From Rhizophagus irregularis (taxonomy: Eukaryota > Glomeromycota > Glomeromycetes > Glomerales > Glomeraceae), in the NCBI RefSeq assembly GCF_026210795.1, contig NC_089431.1, positions 4,960,001 to 5,024,000 on the forward strand: 64,000 nucleotides of DNA, written 5' to 3'. A program made the translations under genes and the position numbers. The notes beneath the pieces are model-generated. The model saw nothing but the letters and a program-made list of their open reading frames with translations. It did not search any database and was not told the DNA's origin. Shown here piece by piece: positions 13,001 to 25,500 of this stretch; the stretch's first letter is position 1, and every line of letters starts with the position of its first letter.

Positions 13001-13029
13001 TTCTTTTTAATATATCATTAAAAGTTTTT

Positions 13030-13330
13030 AGATTTACCTATTTTATCCCTTCCCATTTCATCCATCTGCCATATATATTAATTTTGAAGTAGAATACTCA
13101 AAAGAATTGGTAGAATTACACCTAACCCAACATGATAATGTTCTCAAAGAACCCAATCTCACTAATCTTCCAGTAAGCTCAATAAATACATCCATTCATG
13201 TGCCAAATAATAGAACTTTGGATATGTCTACAAGACATGGCAAAGCTTTTGATTCAGTGGGAATGACTTCACTCAACAAAGCACTACACACGATATTTCC
13301 ATTCATTTTTTTCATTAATCTCATCCTTAT
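13030..13330 (+). pseudogene. Unrecognised coding remnant
   Basis: An open stretch reads LVELHLTQHDNVLKEPN and then NRTLDMSTRHGKAFDSV before running into low-complexity hydrophobic sequence. It has no initiating context, is cut off on both sides and matches no family I recognise. Confidence 0.3.
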
Positions 13331-13849
13331 CCATTATTTTTTTTCATCCATCCCCAATATTCTTATTATTTTATTCTTCTTATAGAAAAAAATATTATTA
13401 ACTACTAGTCATGTTTATAAATAGCTAAACATTAAATGAAAAAAGTTGAAAATATTAATTTCATTATAGTACTTTAATAGAAATGAAAATTTGAAGCTAA
13501 AAAGACATTTTATTTTAACATGGCATGTCTAGTATGTCTCATGCTTATTTTCAAAAAAAGCATTAATTATTTTATTGAAACATTTTTAAAGTGCTGGGAT
13601 TCTTTAGCATACTATGAATATTGGAAAAACTATAATTTAACAATTTTAATAACCATAAAAATAAAAATTTTATGGAAATATTGTAAATCTAATTATAAGG
13701 CCAATTCAAATTACTAATTTATATATAGCAAATTACAATTTGATCAAATGTTTAAATTTGCTAGTTTATTTAAAAGATTACTAGGTATTTGTAGCCGAAG
13801 AGACAAAATATAAATCATCTCAAAGTAGAGTTAAATCCAAATTTAATAA

Positions 13850-14580
13850 TTTTAGCAAAGTTTTTATTTATGCAGAAATGTATTAATTGGTTCATTCACT
13901 TTATAATTCATTTATAATCAAGCAACCTTATCTAATTTCTTGTATATGAAACAAACTGGACATAAGATTACTATAGTATTATTAGCAGTGGTCTTTGCTA
14001 AGCATATCTATAAAAGCCTTGTTAAATTCCATTGAAAAGGAAATTGTATAATTTTGTCAGTTCACAAACCAAACAATTATGATCAAAAAAATTCTTCAAT
14101 ATTTTTTTTCTGGAGCTTTGTCCTTGATAAAAGACAAACTCTATTTAGAATTACAAAATTTCAGTTTTATTCATATTAATACATCTTCTGAAAAACAAAT
14201 GCCATGGTTGATTTTAGGTACAAGCATATTTTATATGAGTCCTACAAGATTTCAATATTTTAATAAAATTGTTGCTTTAACGACTGACAATGAATCAGCA
14301 GCTATGATGGTTTGTGGCCGAGAAATTTACCTGTTAAAAAGATATTTCTAGTGAAGCTAATCTTATAACAAAATATTAGCACATAATTGATAACTGTGAT
14401 ATTATTAGATAATTTAACAAAACTTTTTGAACAAAATTATCATTGTTCCGTTGTTATATTTTCAGGAACTGAATTATTCAACTTTAAAAGTTGCAACAGA
14501 TGCTTTTATTCAAGAATTACAAGAGTTGAGCAGTACTGGAATGGTTATTAATAATATTCTTTGGAACTTTGAGCTATTTT
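13850..14580 (+). pseudogene. hAT-family transposase remnant
   Basis: The phrase KIVALTTDNESAAMMVCGRE at about 14260-14325 matches the strongly conserved core of hAT transposases around the second catalytic aspartate (LTTDNxSAM). Upstream (14079-14260) and downstream (to about 14560, including SGTELFN) are stop-interrupted pieces that fit the flanking parts of the same domain. The zinc finger and the C-terminal dimerisation region are not recognisable. It is dead. Confidence 0.55.
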
Positions 14581-15526
14581 TTTTTTAACTTAGATTGGAA
14601 GTTCCTTGCTATCTGCTTGAGCTTTAATTCTGCAAATTCAAATTATTTTTGCCTATAGTGTAAGATAACTAAAAATCAATGTGGAAATAAGCAAATTGAA
14701 TGGAAATTAGTAAAGAGATGAGCTTTTTAAATAAAAATTCAAAGTATACCCAGGTCATTACATTGGTCATCACAAATACAATAAGGTTTTTAATATTTTT
14801 ATTAATTCCAATAATATAAAATTGTTTACATATTTAAGCTACTATATTAAAGAAATTCTATTTCTGTGTTCCATCTCATTTCTACAAACTTTTTATTTAT
14901 TTGTGTTTTTTCTAACAATAAATATTAAAATTTTTTTCATTATATTCCTAATAATAAAATATTGGAAAAAAAAATTCATATATCATGTTTATCTCATCTC
15001 CTAACAATAAAAAATCAGTGAATTTATTCATCAAAAATTTTTGTGTCTGCTCATTGTCTCACATTATTTACTCTCATTGTTTCCTAATAATGTCAAATTT
15101 TTTTTTGTATTCCATCCTTCTGTTTTAAACTAACAAAACATTTCTTATCTCTTTATCCTATAACCAATTAAAAAAAAACTATACCCCTGTTGGAATTACT
15201 TTTTTTATTTTAAAAAGAAATTTTGATAAATAATCTGAAGGAAAATTTGAGAAAAAACTATAAAAAAAAAAATTCGCATGAAATTTTTTGGAATAAAGTT
15301 TTTTTAAAATTCAAACTTCAAGAAAGATCAGTGTGTAATAAGTGATGATCATGTGTGTTAATTGCATAATTGGCTAAATGATTTTCCGCTTGCCGAGTAA
15401 AACAATAATATTTTTATATATTGTTCTTTCTTATTTGGATCAACGATATTCCTTTTACTTTTAACCATCTTTTAGCAAAAACAATTTCGCATTCCAAATA
15501 ATCTATTTATTAAATTATCTTAAAAA
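14581..15526. other. A/T-rich noncoding stretch upstream of the lectin gene
   Basis: Runs of A and T and low-complexity sequence only. It includes the presumed promoter of the gene at 15527, but no specific site could be named. Confidence 0.6.
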
Positions 15527-16239
15527 ATGACTAATTATTATTGGATTGTAGCTCAACATTCCGGGAAAGTTATTGAGGTTGAAGGTGGCTCTATGAATAG
15601 TTGTGCTAAAATCATCCAATATAGAAAGAAATCCGCGGATGATCCTTCCGTAAATTTTTGATAAAATTCTAATTAAATAGTATTTTCTTGATAAATTTAT
15701 TTTTATTTTCTTTATGTAGGTTGATACTCAACTCTGGTTTTTTAATGGAGGATTAATTACTAACAAAAAATCTGGTCTCGTGTTCGATGTCTATCAAGGT
15801 AAGCAACAATTTAATTAATAGAAACAAAATCTTACAAATTTACAAATCTAATTTTTCTTTTCTTTTCAAATTAAGAAAAAATCCAAAATGGTTTGTACTT
15901 TGTAGTCATATGTAAAAGACATCACTTTTTGATTTTCTACTCAGCAATTATTTCGCAATAAAGGTACACAAATTATTCAACATGGAAATAATTATGAACC
16001 TACTGCTCATCAGGAATGGGACTACAATCACGAGGATAATACTATCACTTTAAGATCTAATCGAAATTTTGTCCTTGATGTCAAGGTAAAACTTTGTAAG
16101 GCTATTGAAGTTATTAGTACAATAACCATTGATTCTTTCTCTTAAATTTGTGTTTATATAGAAAGCAAAAAAGGATGATATGGTTCCCATCATCTTACAG
16201 AATAGGACATCAGAAATTTACATTGCAAAAATGGAATGA
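15527..16239 (+). CDS. Small ricin-B-type beta-trefoil lectin-like protein, four exons
   Basis: Exons 15527-15649, 15720-15798, 15964-16085 and 16162-16239 join to 133 codons. The protein opens MTNYYWIVAQHSGKVIEVEG and carries repeats typical of ricin-B-type carbohydrate-binding folds: DTQLWFFNGGLITNKKSG with a QxW motif, later HQEWDYNHEDNTITL and NFVLDVK. Only the lectin-type fold is present, with no enzymatic chain. Splice sites are GTAAAT, GTAAGC and GTAAAA donors with AG acceptors, and phases agree. The last exon ends in IYIAKME. The expected closing motif QKFTLQKW is present in the next reading frame (about 16212-16236), so the true C-terminus is probably shifted by an indel. The stop is only 43 bp before the BTB start at 16283, and the shifted frame runs open into that gene. 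Confidence 0.72.
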
Positions 16240-16282
16240 TACTTCAGGTGTTGAAAATGTTGGTAGATTAGTAACGAACATT

Positions 16283-17815
16283 ATGGCTGATAATAAATTT
16301 TTACCAAAATTATTACAAAATTTACTTGAAATTTTGAATGATGACGAATATTATGATGTTACTATTGAAGTTGGTAATGACCCTTATGCAAAGATCTTCC
16401 GCGCTCATATGGTTATATTAAATTATCGCTCTCCTTGCTTGCGAGGAATTCTATCATCTAATAAAAAGAAAAATGATGGTACTTTGACGCATATTAGTTT
16501 GTCCGATATTTTGCCCAACATTTTGCCTGAAACTTTTGAAATAATTTTAAGGTAATGAATTAAAAGTTATTAAAATATTTTATTCAATTTTAGATAATTA
16601 ATTGATTATTTATTTTATTATTACAGATATATTTATGGAGGAAAACTTTCTTTGAAAGAATGTGATACTTCAGATATAATTAAATTACTAATTTCTGCCA
16701 AAGAATTAAACCTTCAGGAATTGGTCACCCATATACAATCATTTTTGGTTGAAAATAGAGTAAACTGGATGGAACAAAATATTGATTTGATATATCAAAC
16801 AAGTTTTGAAAATGAAAATGATTCTTTTTTGTGTCTTCAAAAATATTGTAATGATTTAATATCTCAAGACCCAGTTAAAATATTGAAATCACAAAGTTTT
16901 GAATCAATTTCGGAAAATCTTTTAGTATCGATTATTCAAAAAGATAATCTTCAAATGAGTGAGATTGAAATTTGGGAACATGTGCTTAAATGGGGACTTG
17001 CAAAAAATCCAGAACTTCCGAAATCCGACCCTACAAATTATTCAAAAGAAGATTTTAATAGTTTGAAGAATAATTTAAAAAAATTTATACCTTATATTAG
17101 GTTCCATAATTTAACTTCTAAAGAATTTTTAAGTAGAGTATTTCCATATAAAAAAGTATTACCCAAGGAATTATATGTTGATTTATTAAAAGAATATTTG
17201 GATAATGATAACAAGACAAGTAGTAAATCGAACCCTCGTATAGTTAAGGAGATTAATTCAAAAAACCCTGATTCTAAAATTATTACATTTAAACATTCTG
17301 AAACAATATCAAAATGGATTAAGAGAGTAGAAATTGATGACGAGTTACCCAATTCTTTTGAATTTAAATTATTATTTCGTGGATCTCGTGATGGATTTTA
17401 TCCAGAAAAATTCCATGAAATTTGTGATAATCAATCTTATACTGTAACAGTTGCTAAAGTTGAAGGTAGTAATGAAATACTTGGAGGATTTAATTCGTTT
17501 GCATGGAAATCAAATAATATATATGGTGCTTCTGGAGATAATTTTATTTTCTCTTTTAATAATATTAATAGGAATGAAAATTATATTTTAAGTCGTATAA
17601 TGGATAAAAAACATGCTACAAATAATAAATACTATTGTGGACCATCATTTGGTAATGGAGATCTTATTATATGTGGATTTGATCTTCAAACACTTTGTAA
17701 TTATTCTTATAATAGTAAGAATTCTTATGAAAAATTAATTAGAGAAACTGAAGGTACGTTTTCTGTAGAAGAATATGAAGTATTTCGAGTGATGTTTAAA
17801 TTTAAGGGACAATGA
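16283..17815 (+). CDS. BTB-BACK-TLDc protein, two exons, 485 aa
   Basis: Exons 16283-16551 and 16627-17815; the intron has GTAATG and TTACAG ends and splits an Arg codon. The ATG at 16283 (MADNKFLPKL) matches the start of the paralogues. Residues 1-110 are a BTB/POZ domain (YDVTIEVG, FRAHMVILNYRSPCL), then a BACK-type helical region to about 230, then a linker rich in Asn, Lys and Ser. The C-terminal TLDc domain covers about 280-480 (TISKWIKRV, EICDNQSYTV, ILGGFNSFAW, FIFSFN, PSFGNGDL). BTB proteins usually dimerise and recruit cullin-3 ligases, and TLDc domains are linked to oxidation resistance and V-ATPase binding; which applies here is not known. The gene looks intact and is the most diverged of the four intact members in the window. 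Confidence 0.92.
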
Positions 17816-19336
17816 AATTTTCTATTATTGTACTTTTTTTGTATTACAATTATTACTTTTCAAAATTCCATATTAGAGGACGTTAAAATTTAACTACGTT
17901 TTGAAGTATGATTCTTTAATAAATCACTTTTATATCGATAGTAAAATAATTATCGATTCACTCTTGAGTGGTAGTTTCCCTCGTAATTAAAAATGGTTTT
18001 ATTGCGTCTAATATTCTATCCAATAATATGCAAATATTTTCATACATTAGTAATCGCATTTAATAATTATAGGTATTCCGTTAAATAAAGTAATCAATAA
18101 ATTATAATATATTTTATATTTCAAAGGATGCAGATAACTACAGTAACTCAAATTTTTTACTTTTATTATAAAGAATTATGCAACATAAATAATAATGCGG
18201 TACCTCAATATGTACAATAAATAGATATCGGTTTCTATAGATGATTAAATTGTATGCTTTAAATTTCTATCGTTCTTCCTTTATTTGAAATTTCGTAGCT
18301 AACTTCGGTTAAGAATTTCTTCAAAGTTTATTGGAAAATTAAAATAAATTCTTGGATAATATCAGTATGTGGAAATCAATGAATTTAACCTTAAATAAAG
18401 ACGTACTCGATGTAAATAATTTTTTTATTTTATTATGTTGTATAATGAAAATTTTTAATAAATTATTTGAATACCACCAACTAGAGAAATATGAGCAAAA
18501 AACAAATATTTTACCAATATTACGCAATTTCTTTTGAAAAATCGAATAAATAACCCTGACTTTTGAACTTATTTAATAACTATGTAACCGTGTGACTGTG
18601 GTAATTATCATAATACATACGCTATCATCAGCAAACTAAAGGTTTTAAAAATTCAACGTCTTTTCAAAAAACCAAATGTGAACTTATAATAACATTAGAA
18701 TATTTGAAAGAAGTTAATTGAATTTGATTTCAGGTTTTCTTTGTTATTTTCTATCAACATTTCGTTTATTTCTGTTTTCAATCATTATACGTAATATTGT
18801 TAAACTATGGTGTGCAAATATCCTCTTCTTAAAATAAAGGACATAAATAATTAATGTATAATGAAGGCAAAAAAACTTTTTTTTTGTTACAATTGTTGGC
18901 AATTCTTCTATCAAAAGTTTGATTGTTTCTTGAAACTCGTTTCCATTGTTATTGATTCCTTATAAAATGTCAAACATCAAGTATCGCCCAATCATATTAT
19001 TATTTTCTGCAAAAATCTCAACTTTGCCATTTAAAGCAAAGTGATGATTGCCTTGATAAATTTAATTTAGAAGTCTATTATGCGATTTATGCGTCAAAAT
19101 ATATTAAAACTATTTATACATGCTAGTCTAAACGTTACGATTTTTTTATGATGATCGGTAATGCAGATCAATGAATCAGAAAAAATACGGAAAAAAAAAA
19201 TCAAAAAATCATATGGATTATGCAATGATCGCTTTTTTTTGATCCTTTTTAGTAACATAAATATATTTTTTTTTCGTTCAAAAAAAAAAAAAAAAAAAAA
19301 AATTCTTTTTTGAATACTTATTACGAAAATAACCTA
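17816..19336. other. Intergenic, A/T-rich
   Basis: No gene or long repeat was recognised. A run of about 23 A residues lies just before 19303. The segment includes the upstream region of the kinase remnant at 19337. Confidence 0.65.
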
Positions 19337-19989
19337 ATGGAAAGTAAATCAAATATCTCAGGTGAAAATTTCAATCATAAAAATTGTTCATATTGTAATA
19401 AACCCTTTACTGAAGAATTATGGTGTAAAAAATGTGATCCATTTAGAATAATGGAAGGATGGACCAGTGGAAATTCTGATATTGATGAGTTTATAAAAGA
19501 TACAATGTATAATGCAAGGGATAATGAATATGCTTTTCTTAAATGGGTACCATTTGATAGATTTACAGATATAAAAGAAATTGGTGAAGGTGGATTTGCC
19601 AAAATATATTCTGCAACTTGGATTGATGGTCAATCATATTATTACAAACAAAGTGATGTATGGAAGTTGGAAAAAAGAACTTAAACCTCAAGAAGTCGCT
19701 TTGAAAAAGCTAAAAGGATCACAAAATATGTCAGATAATTATTTAAATCAAGTACGTTTTTATACTATTTTGTCTTATTTAATTTATTTCATTGGGGTAT
19801 TTAATAGTATTAAAATATTTTGTTAAAATATAGCTTGAAATACATTGGGAAATTACTGACGAACTGGGATTAGAATTTACTAAAGACCCAGAAACTAAAG
19901 AATTTACATTTAGCAATTTATTACCAAAACCCGTTAATTCATCCATTATTACTTCATATGTTAATAATGAATGTATTTTTTATTTTTAA
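19337..19989 (+). pseudogene. Kinase remnant: N-terminal module and first part of the N-lobe
   Basis: From ATG 19337 the frame reads a four-cysteine module (CSYCNKPF, WCKKCDP), then GWTSGNSDIDEFI, then a glycine loop IGEGGFAKIYSATW. A one-base shift near 19660 moves the reading frame, after which GSWKKELKPQEVALKKLKGS supplies the ATP-binding lysine. A GTACGT donor at about 19752 and an ATATAG acceptor at about 19831 join to EIHWEITDELG and KDPETKEF. The sequence then diverges and stops, so the hinge, catalytic loop and C-lobe are missing. Same family as the genes at 3.3, 37 and 41.7 kb. Confidence 0.7.
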
Positions 19990-20389
19990 AAATTTTATTT
20001 TACTTAACTTTATTGTCTCAATAGTTTGTGACTCTCAATTAATCGACTTGGAAGTATCTAATTCAATATAATTAAGAGGTACTATAGATATTGACGATGA
20101 ATGTAAGGTTGATGATTTAGTGAATTAAATATTATTATAGTATAACAATATAATTGGTAGCTTAATTTCTTGTAATCCTATGATAGAATTAGGTGACTTA
20201 AAAACTTTTATATACATATATATATATTAATAAACTTATGCATGTTTAAAGTTAATATACTGTATAATTATTATTTGTAAAATTTCGTTTCCAAAAACAA
20301 AAGTTTTCTTGACATCAAAAATTTATCATGTGAATGTTTTTGATATAGCCATAATTCAATTCAATTTTAATTTAAAACAAGTCAGAAAT

Positions 20390-20944
20390 TTGTTCCAAAA
20401 GTATCGATTCAACAATTATTTCAGATCAGCATGTTGAATTGATTTCGAAATGGATAGATAAATTGGATGATGTTAATGGAAACTCTTGCTTCTATGACTT
20501 CAAAATCAAATTCGTTATATGAATTCAAGTGGACCTCGTGATGGACTAACACCTGATGAATTCTATGAAATTTGCGATAATCAGTCTTTTACTGTAACAG
20601 CAGTTACTAAAGTGAAAAATAGTAACGAAATTCTTGGAGGGTATAATCCAATTTCATGGTATAACAAATCCGACATACGGCATCACTAATGATAGTTTTA
20701 TATTCTCTTTTAAGGATAAGAATGATTATATTTTGAGTCGTGTAAAAGATCCAAAGTTTGCTATTGTTAATAGCACTTTTTATGGTCCAACATTTGGTAA
20801 TGGTGATTTTATATTAAGAGGAAACAACTTTTATAATAGTAGTTATTGTAGAAACATTCTTATGAAAGAGCAATTAGAGAAACTGAAGGAACATTTTCGG
20901 TAAAAGAATATGAAGTATTTCAAATCGTAAAAGATTTATTCTAA
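20390..20944 (+). pseudogene. TLDc-domain remnant
   Basis: Starts near ISDQHVELISKWIDKLD and continues through GPRDGLTPDEFYEICDNQSF, NEILGGYNPISW, YGITNDSFIFSFKDKN, YILSRVKDPKFA and PTFGNGDF to EYEVFQIV. Several frame changes (near 20495, 20605, 20655 and 20865) break it. The BTB and BACK parts are absent; upstream is the kinase remnant. It is closest in wording to the TLDc end of the 16283 gene. Confidence 0.75.
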
Positions 20945-21036
20945 AGAATTACTTTATATTTAACTTATTAGAAATTTCTCTTATTCGGGAAATTAGTGAA
21001 TTTTGATTTTTTTTTATTACGCTCTGATAGATTTTA

Positions 21037-21215
21037 TTATCGCCGTTTTCAAAATGATGTACGCAGTTAAATTTGAATAAAAAAAAAAGAAACCCGAAAA
21101 CCGGACGAAAACCGGATGAAATATGGATAAAAACCGAATGAAAACCGGGCGAATATTGGTATTCGAATATACAATTACAAATAAACTGCGTACACTATTT
21201 TGAAAACGGCAATAA
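21037..21215. mobile_element. Short MITE with 32-bp inverted ends and TA flanks
   Basis: Left end TTATCGCCGTTTTCAAAA and right end its inverted match (TTTTGAAAACGGCAATAA) continue inward to GTACGCAGTT on both arms. TA lies on both sides (21035-21036, 21216-21217). The middle holds several copies of a 14-bp unit like GAAAACCGGACGAA. The size and TA duplication suggest a Tc1/mariner-mobilised element. Confidence 0.72.
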
Positions 21216-21403
21216 TACTATTTTTTTTTTAAAAAAAAAATAAAAAAATAATAATAACATGCAGATCTTTGAGTTAAAACACTTTTTTTTAAATTTTTGG
21301 TAGCTAAAGTAATTATTAAAATAAAAAAAAATAAATAAAAAATTAATTTAAAAATTTAATTTAGGCGACACAAAGTGGTAAAAATGGTTTTCATAGTCCG
21401 GCC

Positions 21404-22338
21404 TAGAGCTCCGAATGGGTCAGGTCAGGTCAGGTTAATTGATAAACCTGACCTGAAATTTTTTTTCAGGTCAGGTCAGGTCAGGTTATATCAGGTTGTC
21501 TGTTTGACCTGACCTGACCTGAAACCTGAAAAATTTCAGGACTATTTTTATTAAAGTATTGAAAAAAAGTGGTACAAAACTTTTTTTTTAATATAATATT
21601 ATGAAAAAAAACGTTTTTGCAACGTTTTTTATTAAAATATTGAAAAAAAATATTGCAAAACGTTTTTTTTAATATAATATTATGAAAAAATGTTTTTGCA
21701 ACGTTATTATTGAAATAAATATCAAAAAAAAAATGTTACGAAACATTTTTTTAATATAATATTATGAAAAAACGTTTTCGCAACATTTTTTCTCGAAATA
21801 TTGCGATTCAACATTTTATATTAAAATCATATAAAAAAGTGAATCCCAATACTGCAATTCACTTTTTTATATTGATTTTGTATAAAAAAAGTGAGTTGCG
21901 GTATTGCGATTCACTTTGTTATATAGATTCTATATAAAAAAAGTGAGTTGCAGTATTGCAATTCACTTTTTTTATATAGAATTAATATAAAAAAGTGAAT
22001 CGCAATATCGCAACTCACTTTTATTATATAAAATCAATATAAAAAAGTGAATCGCAATACCGCAACTCACTTTTTTTATATAGAATCTATATAAAAAAGT
22101 GAATCGCAATATTGCAACTCACTTTTATTATATAAAATCAATATAAAAAAGTGAATCGCAATACTGCAACTCACTTTTATTATATAGTAGAATCAATAGT
22201 TTCAGGTCAACAGGTCAATCAGGTCAGGTCAATCTTCATACCTGACCTGAATTTTTTTTAAAAATCTCATACCTGACCTGAATTTCAGGTCAGGTCAGGT
22301 CAGGTTACCTGAATTTGGCTGACCTGTTCGGAGCTCTA
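21404..22338. mobile_element. 935-bp hAT-like nonautonomous element with 8-bp target duplication
   Basis: The ends are TAGAGCTCCGAA and its exact inverse TTCGGAGCTCTA. They are flanked by GTCCGGCC at 21396-21403 and 22339-22346, an 8-bp direct repeat as made by hAT transposases. Both subterminal regions are filled with CAGGTCAGGT / ACCTGACCTG repeats, a typical hAT subterminal pattern. The middle (21820-22190) is a palindromic tandem array. No protein is encoded. Confidence 0.85.
21820..22190. repeat. Palindromic tandem array, about 7 units
   Basis: Each unit is an imperfect palindrome AAAGTGA-(A/G)TTGC-..-GCAA-TCACTTT of about 30 bp, separated by a second A/T palindrome around TATATAGA-TCTATATA. 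The combined period is about 50-60 bp. Units vary at the two central bases. Confidence 0.8.
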
Positions 22339-22388
22339 GTCCGGCCGGGTCAGTTTTGTTAAGTCTCAAAAAAAAATTTTTTATATTA

Positions 22389-22422
22389 GGCCGGGCAAAA
22401 AAAAAATTTAGATTCTCGTGAC
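22389..22422. repeat. Left terminal inverted repeat of the DDE transposon
   Basis: About 34 bp, matching 26885-26918 in inverse orientation with roughly one or two differences and one A-run length change. TTA precedes it. Confidence 0.88.
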
Positions 22423-22544
22423 CCGGCCGGGTCTGTTTTACAAAAATTCAAGATTTTTTTTTTTATAGTAAAATTTTTTATCACGTGACTTTATATAATG
22501 AAATTATTAATTGTTTTATTATATAAAATTTTAATTTCAACATA

Positions 22545-25500
22545 TTATTTTCGTGATCTTTTTGATACTTGAAACTTGGTATTCTTACCACGTTTTTTTT
22601 TACTTGAAACTGTTGTATGACACTCATCACAATAATAATAAAATCCTTCATTTAAATTGGGTCTATCAGATTCGTCGCATTCATCTTCTGGTACTTTTCC
22701 ACACTGAAAACAAATTTCTTCAAATAAACCACTTGAATAATAAGAAATTTCTGTTGGATTATTACATATTAACCCATCATCAACTTTTACTTTTTTAAAA
22801 ATTTCTCCTACATAATCATGTTCACTATTCTCATCACCATTAATATTTGATTCATTTTGTTCCACATTTTCCACTAAAGCTTCAAAAGAATCACCACATG
22901 TATATTGAATGGTATCCAGATATCTTTCCAAAATGGATACTTCAAAGGGAGATAACTTGCTTTTGCTATATAATACACGCCATTTGTTGCATTCACAACA
23001 TTCAATTACTATTCCAACATTCCTTACAAATTGAGCAGTAGGACCAAATTCTATATGAGCTCTCTTCTTTTTTTGTTGTTGATTTAATAAAGATGGTCTA
23101 TATTGCTCTGTTGTAATTGTACCATATACATCCTCAAATTGTTTATAATTAGTTTTGTCAGCTATTGGAACTGGGTCAGGTAATGAATGAACTTGTGAAA
23201 AATCAAGTTCATCACTTCTTATTGGCTTACAAATATTACAATCAATTGCCCCACACTTTTTTATTTGAAAAAAATAATGACGTGACTTGCAACAGTGGTC
23301 ATAAAATTCTTGTAATTTAGCCTATTAAAATAAAAATTAATTATTAATTTTTAGTAATTATTTTAATAAATAAATATTAAATAAAATCTACTTACTTTAT
23401 CCTTAATATCCTTTTTTGTTCTATCATCCATATTTAATGAATCTTCAATTTCTAATAAAGATTCCCATAAATCTTTAATTTCTTCTTCTGTTGCTGATTT
23501 ATAAGTTATAAATGGCTCATCTTTTAGTGATAATCGTTCAAAGATACCTTCCATTAAGTTAATTGGTGCCTGTAAACTATTTATTAATTCATTTTTCAAT
23601 TGTGGTTCATCCTTTGAATATGTGCGAATTTCCTCCATAGAATTGCATTTTTTCATTAAATTTTCTAAATCATTACTCAATTCATCACGCATTAAACCAA
23701 TACTTTGCATACCAAGATTCAATATTGACATTATACGTTCAACTGGATTCTTCCAAGAATGACCTGGTGGAGTTCTAACAGCAATTAACAAATCTAAATC
23801 TAACTTCAAAAATAATGCTATTAATGCTAATTGAACACGAACATAAGTAACTCGATGATCAGGTCCTCCATCAGTATAAAGTAATAAATAAGGCTTATTT
23901 TCATTTGTATTATTTAATATTTTATATAATTCTGTCATATGGCGTAATGAATCTGATGGTTGAAATATAGGATCTTTTAAACTAATATATACTTGTCCAC
24001 GATAAAATGACTCTTCAATTGTAGCAGGAATTTCACATAACATTGTTACACTTGGAATGATACCACACTTTGTAAAATCATGATCTGCGACTTTAAAAGC
24101 CTTATTTTTTGATACTATTACTTGTCGCCCTCTTTCAACAGCTGCAACTGGATATCCTGGTTCACCTACTTTACATCTATGTTTATCATCCATAAAAATT
24201 AACCATGAATTCATACGTAAAAGTATTGCCATTTCCTTTTGATAACGAAACAAAGCACTAGCATAATGTAAATCTTCATGATTACAACGTAATTGCCTTG
24301 CTTGCACCATAAATTTAATTGGGAGTTTACCAGTAAATTGCACACTACTTTTATGTGTTGGATTTTTTGGCCAAAATTGTAGTCTAATCCATTGTACAGA
24401 TGGAATTGGTATATTTGGAGGACAAATTTTAAGTACATGATTTCGGAAATCACGAGTTGAAATTGCAACTGCAAGATGCTGAAATATATCATGTCTTCTA
24501 TCATCAACAGCTAAAACAGATTCTTGAGCTATTCCTTCTAAATATTTGGATGAATATTCCCAAAATACATCATATTTAGGTAATCTACCTTCATTAATTT
24601 CACGAAAATCCGTAATTAAATCAGGATCTCCTAATTCAAACATTACTTCTACACGATCATCTATATCTTGAGTTTCTGAATTAATTGAAGCTGCTGAATC
24701 TTGTAACCAAACAGAATAGATATAGCGCATTCTTGCTTTTTCTACTTTTCCAATATAAAGTTCAACTGTATCTAAAAATTCTTTTCTCATTGCTCTTGTA
24801 TGGTAAACTTGGAGTGTCTGTTTCAAATTATTTCTAATTGTATAATGTTTGTTAATCATATCCTGTTCATTAACATTAATACCAATACGCCAAACATAAA
24901 CTGAATTTTGTATATTTCCATGATGATATGTGTATTTTCCTACTTTGAATGGGAAAGCCACCTTTAATTTTTCAACAAATCTAAATCTTTGCCTAATTAA
25001 AAATAAGAATTCATTTATTATTTATTAGTTTATCAGAAGTTATTTATATAGTAATCCCTATAAAAAATAAGTGTCCAGAAATTGTCCAGAAATTGTCCGG
25101 AAAATTTGTCTAAATAATTGTCCAAAAAATGTCCAGAAAATGCCAGGTACTATGTCCGGAAATTGTTCCGAAAACACACTCATTTCCGGACACTCATTTT
25201 GTCCAGAATTTGTCCGGAAATTGACCTGAAATATTTTTTCATAAAATTTGGCACAAAAAGATGATCAACAGGTGACCATCATTATAATTGTTTTTAACTT
25301 AAAGTTTTATATCATAGATATATAGTATTTTTGCCTGCTCAGCAAATTTAATTAGTATGACAAAGAAGGTTATGAATGCCAGTCTTGTGCTTTTTGCAGT
25401 TTTTTACAAAATTAATTTATCCTTTTTTGGAAGTAGCATCCAGAATTTGTCCAGAATTTTTTCATGTCCGGAATTTGTCCAGTTCAAATTATCTGAATTT

